64,000 nucleotides of DNA from NCBI GenBank assembly GCA_026874595.1, contig CM049315.1:37774164-37838163 (forward strand), given 5' to 3'. The first letter of the stretch is position 1. Each line of letters opens with the position of its first letter. The notes beneath the pieces are model-generated. The model saw only the letters and a list, made by a program, of their open reading frames with translations. It was not told the DNA's origin and ran no database searches. The translations under genes and the position numbers were made by a program. This stretch comes from Sipunculus nudus. Lineage: Eukaryota; Annelida; Sipuncula; Golfingiida; Sipunculidae. Positions 25,650 through 37,919 of this stretch are shown here, one piece after another.

Positions 25650-25990
25650 TTAGCTTTCGTGGCATGTCTAAGGTTGCGTTCACACTGCCAACGACTGACA
25701 CATGACCAGCGAGGCGCGCTAGGTCCCTGGAGCCTGTTTAGTGTTGATAACAAGAATTCTGACCACCGTTGCTAGCTAATGCTTGTAAATGATGTCGAGG
25801 GCAGTATCGGTTTTACTGAAGCGATTCATCAGGTAAGGCATATCAGCTCACGGTGGATGTATTGATCCACTATCACTGGTAGAACGTGATGTAATGCTTT
25901 ATGTTGTTTAATAACCACTGTAACATACACCTCCAAATGCCACCGCCGGCCTGTAAATTACTAAGCTGATCAGGTTACATGACATGCTGC
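25650..25990. promoter_or_regulatory. GC-richer unique block
   Basis: Unique-looking sequence with several CpGs (for example GAGGCGCGCTAGG) inside AT-rich DNA. No open frame of note. Possible cis-regulatory sequence, weakly supported. Confidence 0.2.
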
Positions 25991-26339
25991 ATTACAATCA
26001 ACTTCTCTCATTTCTCATAGGCCAAAACTCCCTGTGAATCTATGCCTGTATCTAGTGCTAGTTACAGCATGTAGACACTAAATATACATGCCCTTCACTT
26101 TATAAGCTTCACAGTTAAGCTTATTCTTAATCCTTTATTCAGTGGCCGGGACTTCTTAGATATTGCAGAGCTCCTTTGCATGTATCTAACTGGAAATATT
26201 TTGAGTACTTGCTGTGCAAAGAAAACAAGAATTGTCTCATGAAATCAGTGTTTATGAGCTGTAATGCCATCTGACCATGCAAGCTTGTTCTCATCTGTAA
26301 TTTATTTTGTTCATTATAATGCTCGGAGGAGATTATCAG

Positions 26340-26415
26340 ATTGATGAAGGCTCTTAATTACATCCATTAAGTGAATGTTAATTGATTTGAAATGTTTCTG
26401 AGGTGATAATTAGGC
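26340..26415. promoter_or_regulatory. Cluster of homeodomain-type motifs
   Basis: TTAATTA (26354), CATTAAGTG (26365, NK2-like), GTTAATTGATTTG (26378) and GATAATTAGG (26405) lie within 75 bases. The density is reminiscent of developmental enhancers, though AT-rich DNA produces such motifs by chance. Confidence 0.25.
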
Positions 26416-26419
26416 TAAG

Positions 26420-28264
26420 CACTTCCTGGTCAGTAAGCAGGTCTATCCTTGGATAATGAAATGTTAGGAAGGATTGTCCATAATGGGTTCTCCATGAAGT
26501 CCACAAATGATACATTTTACAGGACTGAAGTTATGATTATTTTACGTGGTTTCGGCCGTGATGTGCAGTTGCAGCAAGGCTAATTCCTTTTAGGTGTTCG
26601 AGGTTGCAGATAAAATATGTGTATACGTAAGACACATAACATCTTTGCATGTATCTGACTGGACTAGTTACTACATGATCTGAAAAAAATTTTGTCATGT
26701 GACAGGTTGGATGCGCAATCACATAAAAGGAATCGATCTTTCATAATATCCTATGTTTGGCTTCATTCAGAACCAAGACCATTTTGCAGCGGCAATGGCA
26801 TATAAAGAATCATAGCCTTTATAGCCTTGCAAACCAGCAACAAGACATTGTCTTCATTGTGATGTTTTGTTGTGGCAGATTTGTGTTCAACAAACATTTC
26901 CCTTTCACTGGAGGATTTCTTTTTAATTCATTTTCTGCCTGATTTGAAAAAGTAGTCTCATATAATCTGTAGGGAGTTGGTCTACCAAACTGTAGAGAAA
27001 AGGCAGGAATTATCAGTCCATTATCTCTGAGGACAAAGCATTTTTCATCATTTGCAGAAATGATATATATATTTTCATGTAGAACTATTACAAGTAAACA
27101 AGCTTTTTATATGTAAGCTTGCAGGAATTAGCTCAGTTTTATCAATTAAGATAAGATTCTATATGCATGGTATGTGCATCCGGCTTGTAGGATGCAGATA
27201 AAAATCGATATTTCCTAAAATTATAAATAGATAAAGTGAGAGTCCATTTTTGTACAATCTTGTGTATTTACATAACTGGTAAATTCTCTCTCAGTTTTGG
27301 GCATATCATCACCAAATTTTCCACGGTAAATACAGAGAAGGTTTGCTCTATATTATAGGTAAATATAAATATTTTGAACTGAAAACAAATAAGCAGTATG
27401 TTTGACATCAGGATAACTGGCCCCATAATGGAGTTTCAAAAGAGGTGTCAATCTTAAGTGATCTTGAGTGGATCTCTGAGTAGTAAAGGGTAAAACATTC
27501 CAAAATCAATAAAACAATGAAATGGTAAATTATTTTTCTAATACCAAGGAAAGTATAAAGTATTCTGCAGTCCTCCAGAGTAGCTCTTGATGTTTATGCC
27601 TGAACAGCTACTATGAGACCCAGTACTTGACATACTACAGGGAGGTGTGGGCTGTATGAAGGTCATTTCTGATAGTTCGTTGATTTATTGTTACAGTCAC
27701 TGTGTGGCTGTCAGGAGGTACAGACTACAGATGCAGTGCTTCTTAGAGCTAGAGTAGCTCTTGGGCAACAGTCCAGAGGTCACAGTATCAATTTTTTTGT
27801 CTCATTCACTCTCATTTTTGTGCATTAGAAACAAAAGACAGTCCCTGATTGGTCCAGACCAAATCCTGATCAAGATTCAGTCCAACCTAAGCCCTGATTC
27901 GGATACACATGTATATTAATTGTTATCTGGCCCAGTAGTAATGTGTCATTTGATACATTTTATAAATTTTAAAACCAGGTTTGGCATGACAGGCTGACCT
28001 TTAGTAGAGCAAGTTTAGGCCTCTGAACTGTTACATTATAATCTTTTTTTGCAAATTTTAGAGATTCACCATCTTTTTCAGATGTCATATTGTCTTGGCA
28101 ACATGTAAATTTCATGAATTCTTCTTTTTCATTGGATAAGGTCACTAACCTCAACAGTAATAGCCATACCTATCCTGGTTTAGTGTGACATTTTAATGCA
28201 TATTTTCAAGATGCAAATCAAAATACAAACAGGATGGTAACTACTTCTTTGCTTTTCAACTTAT
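26420..28264. other. Unannotated AT-rich stretch
   Basis: No recognisable gene, tandem array or terminal repeats. Confidence 0.4.
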
Positions 28265-29976
28265 TATTGTATCCGCCAAAACAGAGTTTTGCGGATACTA
28301 TGTTTTCAGCTGGCCGCCGCCGCCGCCGCGGCCGCGTAGGTGTCCGGAGAACTCCTCCGTAACCGCTGGGCGGAATTTTCCGAAACCCGGGATTATGTTC
28401 GGGTCACATGTGAACTGCTGCGCCCCGATTTTGTTTTGACCTCTGACCTTTCCTCTGCGCTCTGCGTCCGTTTGTGCGTCTGTTTCCACACATAAACCCA
28501 CATATCTCGGGAACCGTTTGACCGATCAGGAAAATTTTTTTGCACAAATGTAGCCCTCGGAGAGCTTTATAACATACACCAAAAATGGTGGCGCCACCTG
28601 CAACCATGTTTGCACAGTGTCCATCTGTTCGTCTGCCTTGGGTTAAAATCACTCATATCTCTGCAGTGACTTGACTAATTGACCTGAAATTCGGCATGCG
28701 CAAACATCCTGGATAGCTTTTCTGATTTTATGACAGGTGGCGCCACCTACATTCACGTTTACGCTGCAGACATCCAAGCTCATATCTCGGGAACCGTTTG
28801 ACCGATCAGGAAAATTCTTTTGCACAAATGTAGCCCTTGGAGAGCTTTATAACATACACCAAAAATGGTGGCGCCACCTGCAACCATGTTTGCACAGTGT
28901 CCATCTGTTCGTCTGCCTTGGGTTAAAATCACTAATATCTCTGCAGTGACTTGACTAATTCACCTGAAATTTGGCATGCGTATACATCCTGGATAGCTTA
29001 TCTGATTTTATGACAGGTGGCGCCACCTACATTCACGTTTATGCTGCAGACATCCAAGCTCATATCTCGGGAACCGTTTGACCGATCAGGAAAATTCTTT
29101 TGCACAAATGTAGCCCTTGGAGAGCTTTATAACATACACCAAAAATGGTGCCGCTACCTGCAACCATGTTTGCACAGTGTCCATCTGTTTGTCTGCCTTG
29201 GGTTAAAATCACTCATATCTCTACAGTGACTTGACTAATTCACCTGAAATTTGGCATGCGTATACATCCTGGATAGCTTTTCTGATTTTATGACAGGTGG
29301 CGCCACCTACATTCACGTTTACGCTGCAGACATCCAAGCTCATATCTCAGGAACCGTTTGACCGATCAGGAAAATTTTTTTGCACAAATGTAGCCCTTGG
29401 AGAGCTTTATAACATACACAAAAAATGGTGGCGCCACCTGCAACCATGTTTGCACAGTGTCCAGCTGTTCGTCTGCCTTTGGTTAAAATCACTCATATCT
29501 CTGCAGTGGTTTGACTAATTCACCTGAAATTCTGCATGCTTATACATCCTGGATAGCTTTTCTGATTTTATGACAGGTGGCGCCACCTACAATCAAGTTT
29601 ACGCTGCAGACATCCAAGCTCATATCTAGGGAACCGTTTGACCGATTGGGCCAAAATTTTGCATGTGTATAGTTCTCACAAAGCTCTTTATCATACGCTA
29701 AACTGGTGGCGCCACCTGCAACCCTTTTTTGCACAGCGTCCATCTGTTTGTCTGCCAAGGGCAAAAATCACCCATATACAATATAGTGGTTTGACTTATC
29801 TGCCTTAAATTTTGCATATGTATACAACTTGGACGGCTTTCTGGATTTTTTGGTAGGTAGCGCAACCTACATACACAATTTGGCTGCAGACATCCATGCT
29901 GATATGCAACACTTCACCCGTTCCACTCTGATTTAGGCGGATACAAGTAGTCGCTTGTCGACTACCCGTATTCTAG
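28265..29976 (+). mobile_element. Rolling-circle-like (Helitron/HINE-type) non-autonomous element, copy 1
   Basis: The 5' end holds a hairpin GTATCCGC...GCGGATAC (28269-28298) and then a CCG-repeat microsatellite (about 28316-28334). GTATCCGCC (28269) is inverted near the 3' end as GGCGGATAC (29936-29944). A perfect 7-bp hairpin GTAGTCG-CTTGT-CGACTAC (29947-29965) follows, and the element ends in CTAG (29973-29976) before T. A 3' hairpin about ten bases before CTRR and a flanking T is the classic Helitron end. The subterminal inverted repeats, 5' microsatellite and central tandem repeats fit Helentron-associated elements. No Rep/helicase frame is present. The second copy at 60968-62404 has the same ends. 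Confidence 0.75.
28501..29780 (+). repeat. Central tandem array, 280-bp unit
   Basis: CATATCTCGGGAACC-type sequence starts at 28501, 28781, 29061, 29341 and 29621, exactly 280 bases apart. Each unit has two GGTGGCGCCACC palindromes (a few copies mutated). Short + strand open frames at 28737, 29017 and 29297 are the same peptide in successive units. Because 280 is not divisible by three, no frame can run through the array, so it is not a coding repeat. Confidence 0.9.
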
Positions 29977-30724
29977 TTTATTATTTATTATTATTATAGT
30001 CTGTTTCATCCCCTCATGTCCACCTGATTTTTGCTATGAAAATTTTTATTAGGTACATTTCAAGGGAAACAATTATAGTGTAAAGGAGAGGATTACAGAA
30101 CCTAATTTTCAACTACGGTAGGTAACTAAATTCCTACCTTGTGCCATATTTGAATAACAGAATTTTCTGAAAATATGAGAAATCAGTCTACATTTTACAA
30201 CATATCAGACCCACTTATGGTGGTCAAGGTCATTGGTCACATGCAAAAACAGCCTCAACTGACAGCTTCTGATTGGATGATCTCATGTAAACACTTTAAA
30301 AAATATAACCAGTTAAAACAAAGATGGCCACTTATGGAGGGACACACCATATGTGCCAGATCATGATAAAGAGACTAAAATGTTGTGAAACATAAACGGG
30401 GGATTTATTGTAAAATTCTTAACTGCCATATTAGGTTGTCACTTCCATATGTTATTTATTTGGAAAATATTGAAAAATATAAACTTTTAAGTAAATCATT
30501 GACAAAAAACAGGTGGACAGCAGGTGGTGAAATGGACTATAGGTATTTCACCTGGAAGTGAAAAGGGCCTATTATGATATCAGACATGTATCAACTGAAG
30601 TAAATACCTTGAACCTATTATAAAAATATTAAAGAAAACACCTATTTTATAACTTTTATTTTGTTTGTATCTATATGTTAATATCCTAGTTGGAGGTAGG
30701 GGGAATCCAAAATAATTAAAACAC
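29977..30724. other. Unannotated stretch
   Basis: AT-rich with no recognised feature. Confidence 0.4.
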
Positions 30725-31000
30725 ATTCAACAAGGACATCTTGTGGCATTTCAGACAAACCAGAGTTTTGCAAAGGCTGTTACCACTTTAGTATCCAACA
30801 ACCTTAGGTATAATGATTTTTTCTGTTTGTCAACATCGCTGTGAATAACAGCATATACATAAAGAGTTTTATACATCAGTCACAGAGGCATTATAAGAAC
30901 TTTTCTTAACTGGAATTACCCATAGTTGTTCATTAATATGTAAGCAGAGTAAGCCAGAAATCACGTAAATTCCATAAAAAATTGAGTGAATAGCTGGCTT
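30725..31000 (+). repeat. Dispersed repeat family B, copy 1
   Basis: Shares with 41755-42065 the blocks ACCAGAGTTTTGCAAAG, TTTTCTGTTTGTCAACAT, CACAGAGGCATTATAAGAAC, TGGAATTAC and TTCATTAATATGT...GCAGAGTAA. An inverted partial copy lies at 33505-33690. No termini can be defined. Confidence 0.65.
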
Positions 31001-32644
31001 TAATGGTCAGAATGATAGAATCATTCACAAAAGTATCTATCAGAGATTCAAACTTCTCTTCCATTGAGAGTAAGAAGTAAAAATCCCATCATGGCTGAAA
31101 CCTGAGGTGTGTTCAATGTGATTTATAATTGGCTGGTGTAATTGTGTAATCTTTTTCAAGTTGGCCTCAGGGTCTTGGTGTCAAAAGGACTCATTTCCTC
31201 GCAGTCTCTTTGACATTTAGAGAGTGATGGTTCCAAAATACATTGTCTCTGTGATGTAAAGGCTGGCATTTCTTTTAAATAAGGAAAGCTATCTCATCTC
31301 TTCAAACTCAGTGGAGCCCAGTGAAATTTCACTGTGCTTGTGCAACAAACCAAATCATGGCAATGTTTGAATTGCCACCAGTAAATTTGCTCTGAATGAC
31401 TGCATAACAAGTGAAAGAATATAAAAGTGCCTAGTAAATATGTAAAAATTACAATTGATAAAGTTTCTTTGAAACCAGTCTGTCAGTAAATAAAAAAAAC
31501 ATGGGTATTATGAAAACTTGATTGTTTTATCTCATATAGATAAATAAAAAGGGAGAATTCTTAAGATTTCACATATACATCCTCTGTCAGAAAGAGGATG
31601 GGGAACCATTTGCAAGATTTATTGGTTACTATGGTAACTGCATTTGCAGCTGGTCAAAAACAGTTTGAGTGCCAGAGCATTTTGTCACTTAGTATAACTG
31701 ATGTATTTGGATGGAGTGAATCATATCATATACAGGCCAGCATTTAACCATTGATTTTCTGAGGCACTTCGTCCGTGCTGAAATAGAAATCAATACCAGT
31801 GACTCAGGCGTGGTTGATGAAGCAATTCTGTATCCATATTTAAAATTTAAATTCCAGCACAGAAGCTCTGCAGGCTGGAAGTGCTTGTCAGCTGTGATTG
31901 CTTCTTCCATGGAAGGAAAAATGCTTTCATCTGCATGATTAGTTGGGGCATAGAGTACGCTTGCAATGGGAGAATTTCCGGCAGGTAGCACAAATAACAT
32001 ACATGGTCCTTTAACCAAGCATCAGCCTGAATCCGTTAGTGGAAAATTACAATTACCCCATCAATTTGGTGACTGGCGATTATATACGAGCTCAATGCCA
32101 GCAGAAAATTGAGGTTTGATATATTTCTGTGACGTGAATAAATCCGCAGCCATTGTGACCTATAATTGTACCAACAAGTAACACAGCAACCTCCAGTATG
32201 TCTTTAGGGACTCATACTTCTCCTGTGGTCTGATTGACATGGCGTCTGGACCTGTTCCTTTTATGCCATGTGGAGTGGTAAAATAATAGAATTATGGGAT
32301 ACCAGGGGGTATAACTTAATGGGGATTAATGAAAACCCTTTGCTCAAACAAATATAAAACATAGATTAATCAATCTGGGGAGTTTACTGTGTCAGAGAAA
32401 ACTATTTATTATTTCAAGATAAACATAACCTTATACTGGGAGTATAACTATGTTGTTGAGTAGTTCATTTCTGGTAGAGAATAAAATTATGTGTTACTTA
32501 ACCAGTTGCTGTGCAATGAAGATCATAAGTCTGCTTTCGTTTCCATTGTACTAGTGTTAGAGAATAGTTTGCTGAATGGTATTGTAATACATTGAATGAA
32601 TATAGGCTTAGACACTCATGTTACACTGGAGGAGAGACAGTAAA
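31001..32644. other. Unannotated stretch with moderately low stop density
   Basis: Around 31690-32020 both strands are open (109 codons on the minus strand, 72 on the + strand at 31720-31938). No domain is recognised. Being open on both strands suggests compositional bias and not a gene. Confidence 0.4.
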
Positions 32645-33116
32645 ATTCCTCCTCTTTTTGAGCACAGGTCCCTCCTTAAATCATTTTAAGAGAGTGCAAG
32701 TCCCACAGACAGTACTGGTAGAGCTTAAATCCTTCTGTTAAGAGAGTGCAAGTGCCTCCTCCAGTACAGCTCAAATCCTTCCATGAGAGCGCAAGTTCCT
32801 CCTCCAGTAGAGCTCAGGTCCTTTCAAAAGGGTTAAAGTCCCTCCTCCAGTAGAGCTTACATCCTACTTCCAAGAGCGTGCAAGCCCTCCTCCTCCAGTA
32901 GAGCTCAAATTCTTCTTCCAAGTGAGCGCAAATCCCTCCTCCAATAGAGCTCACATCCTTCTTCCAAAAGAGCACAAGCCCTCTTCCTGTAGAATAAGTC
33001 CCTCCACAGGAACTGAAATCTTTCTTCCAAGATTGCACAAGTCCCTCCTCCAAAAGTGCAAGAGTACTCCAGAGGAGCACAAAACTGTCCTTCCTCAGAG
33101 TACAAATCCCTCCTAA
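32645..33116. repeat. Minisatellite, ~43-48 bp unit
   Basis: CTCCTCCAGTAGAGCTCAAA followed by CCTTCTTCCAAGAGAGCGCAAG-like sequence repeats about ten times. CCAGTA-type anchors fall at 32761, 32804, 32847, 32895, 32941 and 32986 (steps 43, 43, 48, 46, 45). The 107-codon minus-strand frame (32814-33137) with repeated 'LEEG/YWRR' peptides is the translation of this array. Confidence 0.85.
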
Positions 33117-33225
33117 AAAAAAATACATGATTTTCATTGAGTGATTTTGGGTTGACAGGATATTTTCATAATATAAGGCTGACCTCTTTCATGTGAACAA
33201 ATAACAAGTCCACTACTACCATATA

Positions 33226-33409
33226 CAATAAACCCTCATTGTGTCGAACTCGCTTAAGTCAAATACCCCGCTTATGTCAAAGTTACAGACTTGATATTCT
33301 GGACACCTCTAGTTATATTATAACCAAATAAAACCGGCTTGTGTCAAAGCTCAGATGGGTCATAGTTTTCTGAGGGTCCCTTCGACTTCAGCACAACGAG
33401 GTTTTACTG
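33226..33409. mobile_element. pogo/Tigger-like MITE with TA target duplication
   Basis: The left end CAATAAACCCTCATTGTG and the right end CACAACGAGGTTTTACTG are inverted copies of a CAGTAAAACCTCGTTGTG terminus. Both sides are flanked by TA (33224-33225 and 33410-33411), the target duplication of Tc1/mariner and pogo elements. The body is 184 bases with no coding capacity. Confidence 0.8.
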
Positions 33410-33504
33410 TATTTACTGTAGGAAAGCTTTCAACAAGAGGTTATAAAAACTGTATTTATAGAAGTACTTTAACTTAAAGCAAGTTATTCATCTTAATTTC
33501 CTTT

Positions 33505-33690
33505 CCATACACTTCCTATGACATCCAGCATACTGTGCTTTACATATTAGTGAACTGTAAGTAATTCCTATTAAGAAAAGTTCTTATAAGCCTTTGTGAT
33601 GGATTTATGAGCTTGTTTATCTACAAGCTGTTGGTTAACATAGTACATGCACAAGTGTTAACAAACAGGAAAAAAAATGTTACCTAACAT
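33505..33690 (-). repeat. Dispersed repeat family B, inverted partial copy
   Basis: The reverse complement carries CAGCTTGTAGATAAACAAGC, CATCACAAAGGC(T)TATAAGAAC and GGAATTACTTACAGTTCA, matching 41925-42020 closely. Confidence 0.65.
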
Positions 33691-34981
33691 TACATAAATG
33701 CAGAAGTTGAAAGGTCATTAGTTGAAACACACACTATTTGCAAAACTCTGATTTGACTGACTTGTCAGCTGATGTCCTTTTTGAATGTGTTTGGATTATT
33801 TTGGTGAGACCCCTGTTATAAACACTTTGTGGATATAACCAAAATGAACAGCCTGTGTGTATATAATTGAACGGGCCTTTTCTGGCTTATTTTATAAAAG
33901 GCTCAAGGGATTATCTTCATTTAATAGATGACAGGTATCAGAATAGGCCCCTTTAAGGTCAATCAGTGTAAGTTGAATCTGTAATGGTGGACTTTGCATT
34001 TCTGGTGAAGATATTTATACAGTAAGGACTACCGGTATATATATTTACCCTGATGTTTCAACCCCGGAGGATGTAGCTCAGTATCAGAGGGCAAGTCATG
34101 AAAGTGGCTATTCCATCCATGTAAAAAAGAATGAAGAGAAATTTTAAAAGCTAACTTTTCTTTGGGAGAAGGTCAAGTGCCGTTTTAGTATTGATTTGGT
34201 GCTGTAGGTTCAGCAATGACAGGAGCCTTGAGTCTCGCTACAAGAAGATAAATCGCTGCTGGTCTGCAGGTTGACAAGTAGTTGCAATAAGACCAATCTA
34301 GGCATATCCAAGCAGCAAGGTGGAGGGAATACCAATACAGTAGGATACTCAGCTATACATTGAATGATAGGAAGGGATAAAATAAGTGTTTCCCTCAGTG
34401 TCAGAGGGCGTCCCCAGGGTGTGTGCTGCCCATCTAAGCTTAAAATGAAGTCTTTCTCATTAGAAATGATGCCTGCAGACAGACTGTATTTTTTTTCTGT
34501 CCAAGTGTCCACTAGCTTGTGATCAGGATTTTCATTTTTCTATGGTGTTGAAAATATCAGTTATAAATATATTTCAGTTTGATGGAGAGCATGTTTCTCT
34601 GTTCAGCTGCTGGTACATATTTTATGTGATTTCACAACAGGGAGCTAATTTTTTGCCCATGCTTATAATTCTCCTGTCTGGTGAAATCTTTGAAACATAA
34701 AACATAGGTCAGTGTGACCAATATTCATTCTGCAAACTATTGGCAAAACATGATTTTTAACACTCTAGAAGTCATTCTTAACAATGTTAAATGTTGCTTA
34801 ACATATTTTATAAAAGAAAAAATAATATGCCAAACATTTAAACCTGTCAGAATGTACAATTTGAATAAATGAGCCCATGGGGCCAACCACTTGTACAGAA
34901 ATGTCACAAAAACTTGTTAAAATTCACTAAAATTATTCCAGTTTTATTAAAATTGAATCATGCACTTAAGTAATATAAATG
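33691..34981. other. Mostly unannotated; one tRNA-like A-box
   Basis: GGATGTAGCTCAGTATCAGA near 34078 resembles a tRNA A-box and may be a SINE head remnant. A 100-codon minus-strand frame at 34210-34512 is unrecognised. Confidence 0.35.
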
Positions 34982-36875
34982 TCGAGGCCCAGATTAGAAT
35001 CTGGTCCAAGTTAAAACTGGGCCAGCCCAGATCAAAAGTTTGATTTGGACCAGCCCAGATCATAATTCTAATCTGGGCCAGACCAGTTTTAAACTGGGCC
35101 AGCCCAGATAAGAATTTTGATCTGGGCCAGTACAGATTAAAATCCAGTGGTGAAGACTTCAGGATTTATATCTGGTTTGGACTGATTTTAAACTGGGCTG
35201 GCCAAGATTGGAATTTTGATCTGGACTGGTTAAGTTTACAATCCTGTTGTGGACTGATTTTAAACTGGGCCGGCCCATATTAAAATTTGAATCTAGGCTA
35301 GTCATGATTACAATCCTGTGGTGGACTGATTTTAAACTGGGCCTTACCAGATCAGAATCCTAATCTAAACTTAGGCTAGCTTGATTTTTATCATCCTAAT
35401 TCAGATAATACATAAACATTTATTTCAAATACACCATTTTGAAGGGCACAAAACACATTATGAACAAGACCATTTAAAATATTTCAGTGAGAAAAAGGTA
35501 AACGAACAAATGTAAAGTGCTACTTTGGTTTCATCTATTCTTCAAGCATACAAGTTCACATTTGAACTTCACCTAAACCAACTACCATAATTAATCACAG
35601 TTTAGAATATGTGTCAGTTTTGAGACATCTACTTGACTTATTATCAAAATTTTCAACTTAACTGAGATAATTTTCTGTTCTGAATATCAAAATTACATGC
35701 ATAATATTAAATATATACAAGCATGATTAAATACCAGCTTTACTCATTTATAAGTGAACAAAAGTATTTTATCAGTCTTGATGCTCATTTGGGTGAGCAG
35801 CATGACATTGTGCCCTAACATAGGGCTAGGGAGAGGTTTGTGATACAATTACTGTTATTTTCAATAGCAGAAAAACACTGTTCTATCTAAATACATTATG
35901 ATTGTGTTAATAATTCACACAAATTATCAAATATCAACCTAATTTGTGTACACGAGATATATTTTTTTCTGTTTGCTAAATTTTGGTCACCTAATTTCAA
36001 TGACTTAAGTTCAGGTATCTTAATAGATGTTTCAGGGCCTTCTTTCCTTAATATGTAGTACGTTATAAGTTCTAGGTCCAGTGTTACAGAATGTGCAAAT
36101 TTTTTAATGGGTGACTGGGGGTGTGGGGTGGGTAGGGATCACAGACCAAAAACCTCAACTTATGATAAATGATAAATAACTTTAAATAACAAATAAAATT
36201 TTGAATTTACAGGTCTTGGATCACAAGCTTAACATTGTGTAACATATATATTAATAATCATTGAGTAAATTTTGTTTTAATTTGTTGAATTAATGCACAT
36301 GTTCTGCAAGCTATATTTGTAGTTTTTAGTTGTAAAATACTGATGTTTAACATGATTATTTTATAATTATATTTTAGACATTTCACATAAGAAGTAGAAT
36401 TACAAAATAAATATGACAGGAGGCCAACCAATGATATTTTTACAGAATACAAAAGAAATTCATAAAATATTTAAAATTATTATTGACTTACAATGTTTTA
36501 CAAATTCTTTGAATTGATTAAAGGCCAGCTAGGTATATATAGTGTAATTGAAGCCAGCCTAGGAGTAGATAAGGATTCTGATCTGGGCTGGTCCTGTTTA
36601 AAATCAGTCCACCACAGGATTGTTAACCTGACCTGCCCAGATCAAAATTCTAATCTCGGCTAGCCCAGTTTAAAATCAGTCCAGACCAGATTTAAATCCT
36701 GAAGTCTTCACCACTGGATTTTAATTTGGACTGGCCCAGATCAAAATTCTAATCTGGGCTGGCCCAGTTTAAAACTGGTATGGCCCAGATTAGAATTATG
36801 ATCTGGGCCGGTCCAAATCAAAATTTTGATCTGGGCTGGCCCAGTTTTAAATTGGGCCAGCTTCTAATCTGGGTC

Positions 36876-36879
<4 letters not shown>
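34982..36879. mobile_element. Foldback-type element with ~0.4-kb subrepeated inverted termini
   Basis: The left end TCGAGGCCCAGATTAGAATC is inverted at the right end (TCGAGACCCAGATTAGAAGC on the minus strand, from 36879). Both arms (about 34982-35400 and 36515-36879) are built from tandem variants of CTGGGCCAGCCCAGATCAAA, itself a 6-bp inverted repeat around CA. Non-repeat blocks, such as a TGAAGACTTCAGGATTTA-like segment, are mirrored in matching order, showing the arms are true inverted copies. The central 1.1 kb is AT-rich with no transposase. A clean target duplication is not visible. It resembles foldback or long-TIR non-autonomous DNA transposons. Confidence 0.8.

Positions 36880-36930
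<51 letters not shown>
36879..36930. repeat. (AT)n microsatellite
   Basis: About 26 uninterrupted AT units abut the right end of the foldback element. The microsatellite may have been the insertion target or may have grown afterwards. Confidence 0.95.
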
Positions 36931-36933
<3 letters not shown>

Positions 36934-37919
36934 TAATTAATGCATAAATTGCTTAAATATCAAATTCAGTGTAGCATCATGGCCCATGGGCAGCTTATTT
37001 TTGTGTTAAATCTAAAGTTGCAGTACCATTAGGAATAATACCAGCATATTAAAATACAAAATTCAAATTTTTCATTTTTGAACACTTAGAAGTACATTCT
37101 TTTGTAACTGCACTAAACAGGTAGCGTTTCTTTAGTGAAACTCTTCATGACATCATCAAATTTTCCAGGTGAGATGAGGCTATGGAAACTTTCAGCATAA
37201 ACAGGTACCTGGATTTACCAGATGTTAATGTAGAACAAAATTCACTCAGCTGTGAATATATATGCATATTAAGTTGTAATAGTTATACCTGTTCAGGGCC
37301 TCAGTGTTTACATGAGGTCTCTTTCAGGGTGGTCTCATTATACTGGTACTTACCTGAAAACACAATATATATTTACACATATTGTGTCACAACGTGTAAA
37401 TTACTGGGGATGTGAACACAATTTTGTAAACTCAATATTTTTTAATGATAACACTTATCATTTATAAAATATTTAACTTTAAATAATATATAGGTAGTAT
37501 CGTTATCTTTTGAAAAAGAGGTTATGGGGATCATTAATTTCATTGTCACACCTAGAGAAAAGCATAATATGTCTTAAATGTAAATCAGCTAGTCATCAGG
37601 TAAAATCATGAAATCAAACTTTATGCTCTAATAGGCATACTCTGATACAAACTGTATGGAGCATCATTTGCATTGTGATAATTTGAAATGAAATATAACC
37701 AGGGAAAATTCTGAATATGTACTGCTTAGTTATAATTACACATAAATTTTCATGCAAAATTTGCTTTCAGTTCTTGATTTCGTAGACATTGAGTCGCAAA
37801 ATTTAAAACCTACCAATGATTCTGAATCCAGAGTTTACAATTTGCAAACTATATGTGTGAATATATATGTATGTACATGGTTACTGTAATACAATTTTAT
37901 ATTTTATGACTATTTTTAG
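36931..37919. other. Unannotated AT-rich stretch
   Basis: No recognisable feature. Confidence 0.4.

Noticed and set aside
28737-29518. Three near-identical 70-73 codon frames
   Set aside because: They are the same segment of the 280-bp repeat unit in successive copies; 280 is not divisible by three and no frame continues across units.
28501-29780. CRISPR array or satellite DNA array
   Set aside because: Units are 280 bases, similar along their length with no repeat-spacer pattern, and enclosed by transposon ends.
31689-32018. 109-codon minus-strand frame and a 72-codon + strand frame over the same DNA
   Set aside because: Open on both strands, no recognised domain, no supported splice structure; low stop density is the simpler explanation.
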